The notes beneath the pieces were generated by a model. It was not told the DNA's origin, made no database searches, and was given only the letters and a program-made list of their open reading frames with translations. From Ridgeia piscesae (taxonomy: Eukaryota > Annelida > Polychaeta > Sabellida > Siboglinidae): a stretch of 64,000 nt of DNA. Position numbers and translations under genes: made by a program. This document shows, piece after piece, positions 44,901 to 50,900 of this stretch (position 1 is the first letter of the stretch; every line of letters begins with the position of its first letter). The stretch is taken from NCBI GenBank assembly GCA_025642075.2, contig JAODUO010001610.1:21949-85948 (forward strand). Direction: 5' to 3'.

Positions 44901-47900
44901 TCTCCAGTTACACGTCTACACTTAGCCTATGGAGACTCGTGTTCCTCCTGGAGCAAAACAATCTCCAGTTACACGTCTACACTTGGCCTATTGAGACTCG
45001 TGTTCCTCCTGGAGCAAAACAATCTCCAGTTACACGTCTATACTTGGCCTATTGAGACTCGTGTTCCTCCTGGAGCAAAACAATCTCCAGTTACACGTCT
45101 ATACTTGGCCTATTGAGACTCGTGTTCCTCCTGGAGCAAAACAATCTCCAGTTACACGTCTATACTTGGCCTATTGAGACTCGTGTTCCTCCTGGAGCAA
45201 AACAATCTCCAGTTACACGTCTACACTTAGCCTATGGAGACTCGTGTTCCTCCTGGAGCAAAACAATCTCCAGTTACACGTCTATACTTGGCCTATTGAG
45301 ACTGGCAAAACAAATCTCATTACTAGCAAAGTAATTGTTGCTTCACTTATAAATGAAGAGTGCAATGTTTTATAAATGGACGCGCACGTTATTTAGGTAC
45401 AGTAGTCCCTACATTTACCGGACCCTCTGATGAGTGGACACCTGCTATGTCGGGACACTATCTCAATGTACGAACTGTTCTACCACGTTAATGTCCCTCT
45501 AATGAGCGTATAGAGCCAAAAACAATGACTCAAAAATTCTGTCCCTCCGATGAGGGGACACCTGCAATGTATCCGCTGAAGAGAGGGACTACTGTATATG
45601 CAATATATGTGTTCATCAAGACGTCCATGTGATGGCTCGACATGGGTCTGTTTCTCCAATGGTATGAGTGGATCATCTGGTTGAATTCAGGATGAGACAT
45701 GTAAACTATCTACTTTGTACAGACCATTAGCCCAGACTTAAGTAGTAAACTAGATACACACATATTATATCAGTGTGTGTTCCCGTGCCATTGTTTTGCT
45801 ATGACTTACATAAATGTTATGTCATATCAGTTACATACAAATGACGTGTCACATTAGCTGTAAACATATGTAGTCGCCACAGCCATAGGTAGTTGCCAAC
45901 ACAACGATAGTGACAGTCGGTGTAGGTAGTAGCGGCCTACGCCATTGCCACTATCAAGTATCAACTACAATTAAACAATCTTCACATAAAGTAGGATTTT
46001 ATGTTTTCTTCATAGCACTTTGAAGTTGTGTTATATTACATCTGCACTACTTTACTGTTTTTACATTAAAGTGAATTATTCAAAAACTGACACTCAATAA
46101 CAACAGGACGTCCCAGAAGATTGGGAAAATAAATGAATATCGGCAGGTCTCGAATGGGTTATTAAGGATTCAGTGTTTTGCCTGGCTTCACATGAGATGC
46201 AGGCAGGGATTAGGGCAGATTTAGGAGGGATCTTACAGGGCAGAAACTTCACAATTCTTACAACACTGGTGTGTCTGTGGTCAGTGTAGTGAGGGGATGA
46301 GAAAGGGGATGGCGTGGAATGATGTAGGTGATGAGGGGACGAGAGAGGGAATGAAATGGAATGATGTAGGTGATGAGGTGATGCGAGAGCAAATGGTGTG
46401 GAATGATGTAGGTGATGAAGGGATGAGAGAGGGGTGAAGTGGAATGATGTAGGTGATGAGGAGATGAGAGAGGGGAATGATGTAGGTGATGAGAGGGGGA
46501 TGGAGTGGAATGGTGTAGGTGATGAGGAGATGAGAGAGGTGGATGATGTAGGTGATGAGAGAGGAGTGGAGTGGAATGATGTAGGTGATGATGGGATGAG
46601 AGAGGGATGAAGTGGAATGATGTAGGTGATGAGAGGGGGATGGAGTGGAATGATGTACATAGGTGATGAGGGGATGAGAGAAGGGATGGAGTGGAATGAT
46701 GTAGGTGATGAGGTGATGAGAGAGGGGATGGTGTGGAATGATGTAGGTGATGAGGGGGTGGGAGAGGGATGAAGTGGAATGATGTAGGTGATGAGAGGGG
46801 GGTGGAGTGGAATGGTGTAGGTGATGAGAGAGGAGTGGAGTGGAATGATGTACATAGGTGATGAGGGGATGAGAGAGGGGATGGCATGGAATGATGTAGA
46901 GAGAGAGAATGATGTAGGTGATGAGGGGATGAGAGAGGGGATGGCATGGAATGATGTAGAGAGAGAGAATGATGTAGGTGATGAGGGGATGAGAGAGGGT
47001 GAGCAGCTCTATCATGACACTACGTATGCCCAGGGGGCACCACCAGACAAGACCCCCCTCCGCAGTGCAGCAGGAAATTACTTTATGGATTCTGTTCTGC
47101 TGCCAACTTATCTGTACAGCACAGACTGGCCAGGTTCCAGCCTGACACACCAACAGCTCACCTGTGACATGCACAGTTGAAGGACACCTGAGGTCATGTT
47201 ACATAATGTCATGTGACACCACAATGGAGAGATGAAGTCATGTCACAGTACACCTGGAGTCACAATGGTCACGACCAATGGTCACAACATCTACGTGACA
47301 CGTCATAACAGTATCGCAGACAGTGACGTGTGGAGACATTTCTAAGTTAGCGAGAGATTTTAGAAGTCACAGAATTTTTTTTTGACCTTTTCAACAAATT
47401 GTATAACATAAAACGACACTCAAAATGCAGGTAATTTGACCAATCACAAGCGAGCGCGTCGTCTTACACACATTAATTCACTGCGGTCTTACAGACGGCA
47501 GTGCATGCACTAGTGTCTGTAGAAATGACGTGATAGAAACAAAATTATTGCATACATAATATTTATGAAGATTCACACAATGTAAAGTTCTGCAAATTTT
47601 CCCTGAAATTTTTACACAGGGAATAACGATTAAAATTAATATTCCAAAGAAACTGAAAGAAGTGATGCGATTAGTTTAAATTTATTACTGAACATACTGA
47701 AGTGTTAAGGCATGAATAAGCATTACCAGACTGACAAAACTAACAGTCTTACCTTGTCATTGATATAATTATAATAAACACAAACCAAGATCAATAGCCT
47801 ACAAGCCAAATGGAGATAAAAGTCATAAAACTAATAATTCTAAAACAAATACTGCCAAATTATCCAGAAGATGAAATCACCTGTCCATGTTGTAAACATC

Positions 47901-50900
47901 AACAGACTGATACATGCCTCTATAGGTTAAAGACACATAAGAAATGCAAGTAACAACATTCTGACATTGTAAATGAACATATACCGGTACTATGTAATGT
48001 ATCCCTGTTAGTGTACTGGGTAATTACTCACTGTATATATATATAAAAAACACTAACTACATTAGATATTATTACCATCAACTCACTATATATGAAGAGT
48101 TTTTAGCAGTACTGTTATTTATAAAACATGGCTAACAATTCTAACAAAACGTCATGACTTCCATAAATAGACTCAGCTTGTCAATATTTAATATTGTGCA
48201 CTTGTTTTTGCAACATTTTATTTTAGCAACTGGTAACTGCTCTTTTAACGGTGTCGCTCACGTAGGCCTTTAGGCAAGATCACATTTCTGCCAGTCCAAA
48301 AATGTCCCATTAATGTCCCTGAGTGCACACACATAGAACCCAGTCCAGATGAGTTCAGCAACACGTGACAATCGGTGCACGGTGTTGAGACATCCATATT
48401 GTAAGCACAACTGACAACATAACAGACAAACCCTGCCATTTTTCACTCACCAACATGTTTACCCATCCAAAAAGGACTATACCCATCAAAGTGATGATAG
48501 GAGGGACCTTTAGACACAGTTACGGGTTTAACTATGTGTATTTGCCAAGAAAGTTAAACTAGTAAGTTCTAACCGTAAGTTTGGTCAGATTGACTGACCT
48601 GCTCATCAAATCTATTTCAACTTATGCGGGACATAGCTTTATGCAGAGACCCATCCACCCATCATTTGGACGGGTAAAACCCGTTGTGGACGGGTAGAAA
48701 TACAAGTTGGTATGTAAAAAATAAAGAGCATAAAAGTTAAGTTATGGAAAATGAGTGTCACATGTGTGGTTGTCGTTTATTTCAGGTCATAAAACACACT
48801 CAACTGGCCTGTAAGTGTGTGAGTCTACATCCACGTGTCCACCATAAATATGTGTGAATGGCCACATTTGTTCTGCAAAAGCCCTGCTCAGGGCAACATT
48901 CAGCTATGTTTAAATTACTGGACAAGCCTACAAGGGCTACCATTAACACTTTTTCCCAAACAGCAACTCAAATACTGAAGTTATCCAGTAGTGAAGTACC
49001 AAATAATATTAATAATTAATATTATAAAAAATATGTACATGTATATACTATGCCAACATAATATATGTGTGATATAATGTGTCTTTGAGAAGACACTAAA
49101 TCCTCAGTTGGTGTAGGTAGCTTGTTTAACCTTTCATCTATGCCAGTGGACATAAAAGATCCCAAACAATGGGTTTACAAGCACCGTAGACATACTTTAC
49201 CTGGAGACCTGGCCCCTGTGGTCTGGATGGGTTCGCCGGGTTCCAGTTCTTTTTGAACGGGTAAATAGGATTAGACTGTTAAAATTGTACGCATGTTTAG
49301 AATCAATTGTCTATCACAGCTTTTTTGACTTGCAAATATTTTATCCTGAATAAAGGCCTGGTAAAGACAGTATCACCTGTGCCAGCATAACTCATTTGGA
49401 ACTTACACTAGAATTATGTACATCAGGGCTTTATGCTGGACCAAATTAGTGCCAGTCACACATGTTTTGGTCGACACATTGATGTTAACTGTTAAGCCAG
49501 TTTACAAACTTTAAAATGTGCCTGATGACTTGAAATGGACTACAAACACACTAGTGACACTCTCATGACAGTCAAAGTATTGTCTGCTCTGAAGGAAGTC
49601 ACTTCACCCTAGTGACTTGACAGAAGGTGACACCAATTATTTATGATACCTGAACATTGTAGTGACTGTACATAATGTACCATTCGGGTTTCTTAGCTCT
49701 TAATATTATATTATACTACTGATAAAATAAGACAATAATGGTCTGGATATAAACCTCCAGACTACAAATGTTGACGTTTTCTATTCAAATTTTTCTACAA
49801 CCAAATAATACCAATGCTATATATGCAAGTGAACTGTGGGAGGGATGGCAATAGTACCTAGGTGTGTACAGCAAGTGGAGGAGTGGCAATAGTACCTATG
49901 TGTGTACAGCAAGTGGAGATGTGACAATAGTATCTATGTGTGTACAGCAAGTGGAGGAGTGGCTATAAAACCTAGGTGTGTACAGCAAGTGGAGGAGTGG
50001 CATTAGTAACTATGTGTGTACAGTAAGTAGGGTGGCAATAGTACATAGGTGTGTACAGCAAGTAGAGGAGTGGCAATAGTACCTATGTGTGTACAACATG
50101 TGGAGGAGTGGCAATGGTACCTAGGGGTGTACAGCAAGTGGAGGAGTGGCAATAGTAACTAGGTGTGTACAACATGTGGAGGAGTGGCAATAGTAACTAG
50201 GTGTGTACAGCAAGTGGTGACATCATGATCACAGTTAGCATCTACACAAGTGCCACCATAAGTCTTCAGTACACCCCTCCTCTCACTGTGACAGCATCAT
50301 AAAGACCTCTTTTTATGGCCATTTAGATTTTTAGAATTGTTGAGTCACTGAAACGTGTGATTTGCATTGCTTGTTTCACTATTTCCACACAGAAAGTTGA
50401 ATATTTAACTTGGTCACTGGCATAAGCAGATTGGTCTGTCGGTTGGTGAATAACTACTGAAGCATTAATAAGTTAACAGCGTGCCTAAAACACATGTAAA
50501 CACTATATTGGTCCTGCTGTGATGTCAATATTTATTTTATTAAATTGCACAAAGTTCTAGGTAAACAATAACACGACGCACTGTGTTGTTGTGGTTTTAT
50601 TTACTGCAATGTTCAGTATTTGTTTTTACACGTATTAACACTTACTAATTAATGCGTGCTTTATAAACACTGTGCACATTTCTATGGAGATGACAATTAG
50701 GTCCAGGCAGCATATATAAAAAATATTACTTTGTACATTTCTGAGAATCTGATCGACACTGTGCATGGACAAAAGTGGTTGAGTTTGTGTGATATAAATA
50801 TAAATAAATCCTAGTCCACACAAGTGCATACTTAATGAAAGTGTCTATTTATAAATATAAGTAACCCTATAAATAAGTCCATCTGTTGAGAAGAAATCAG

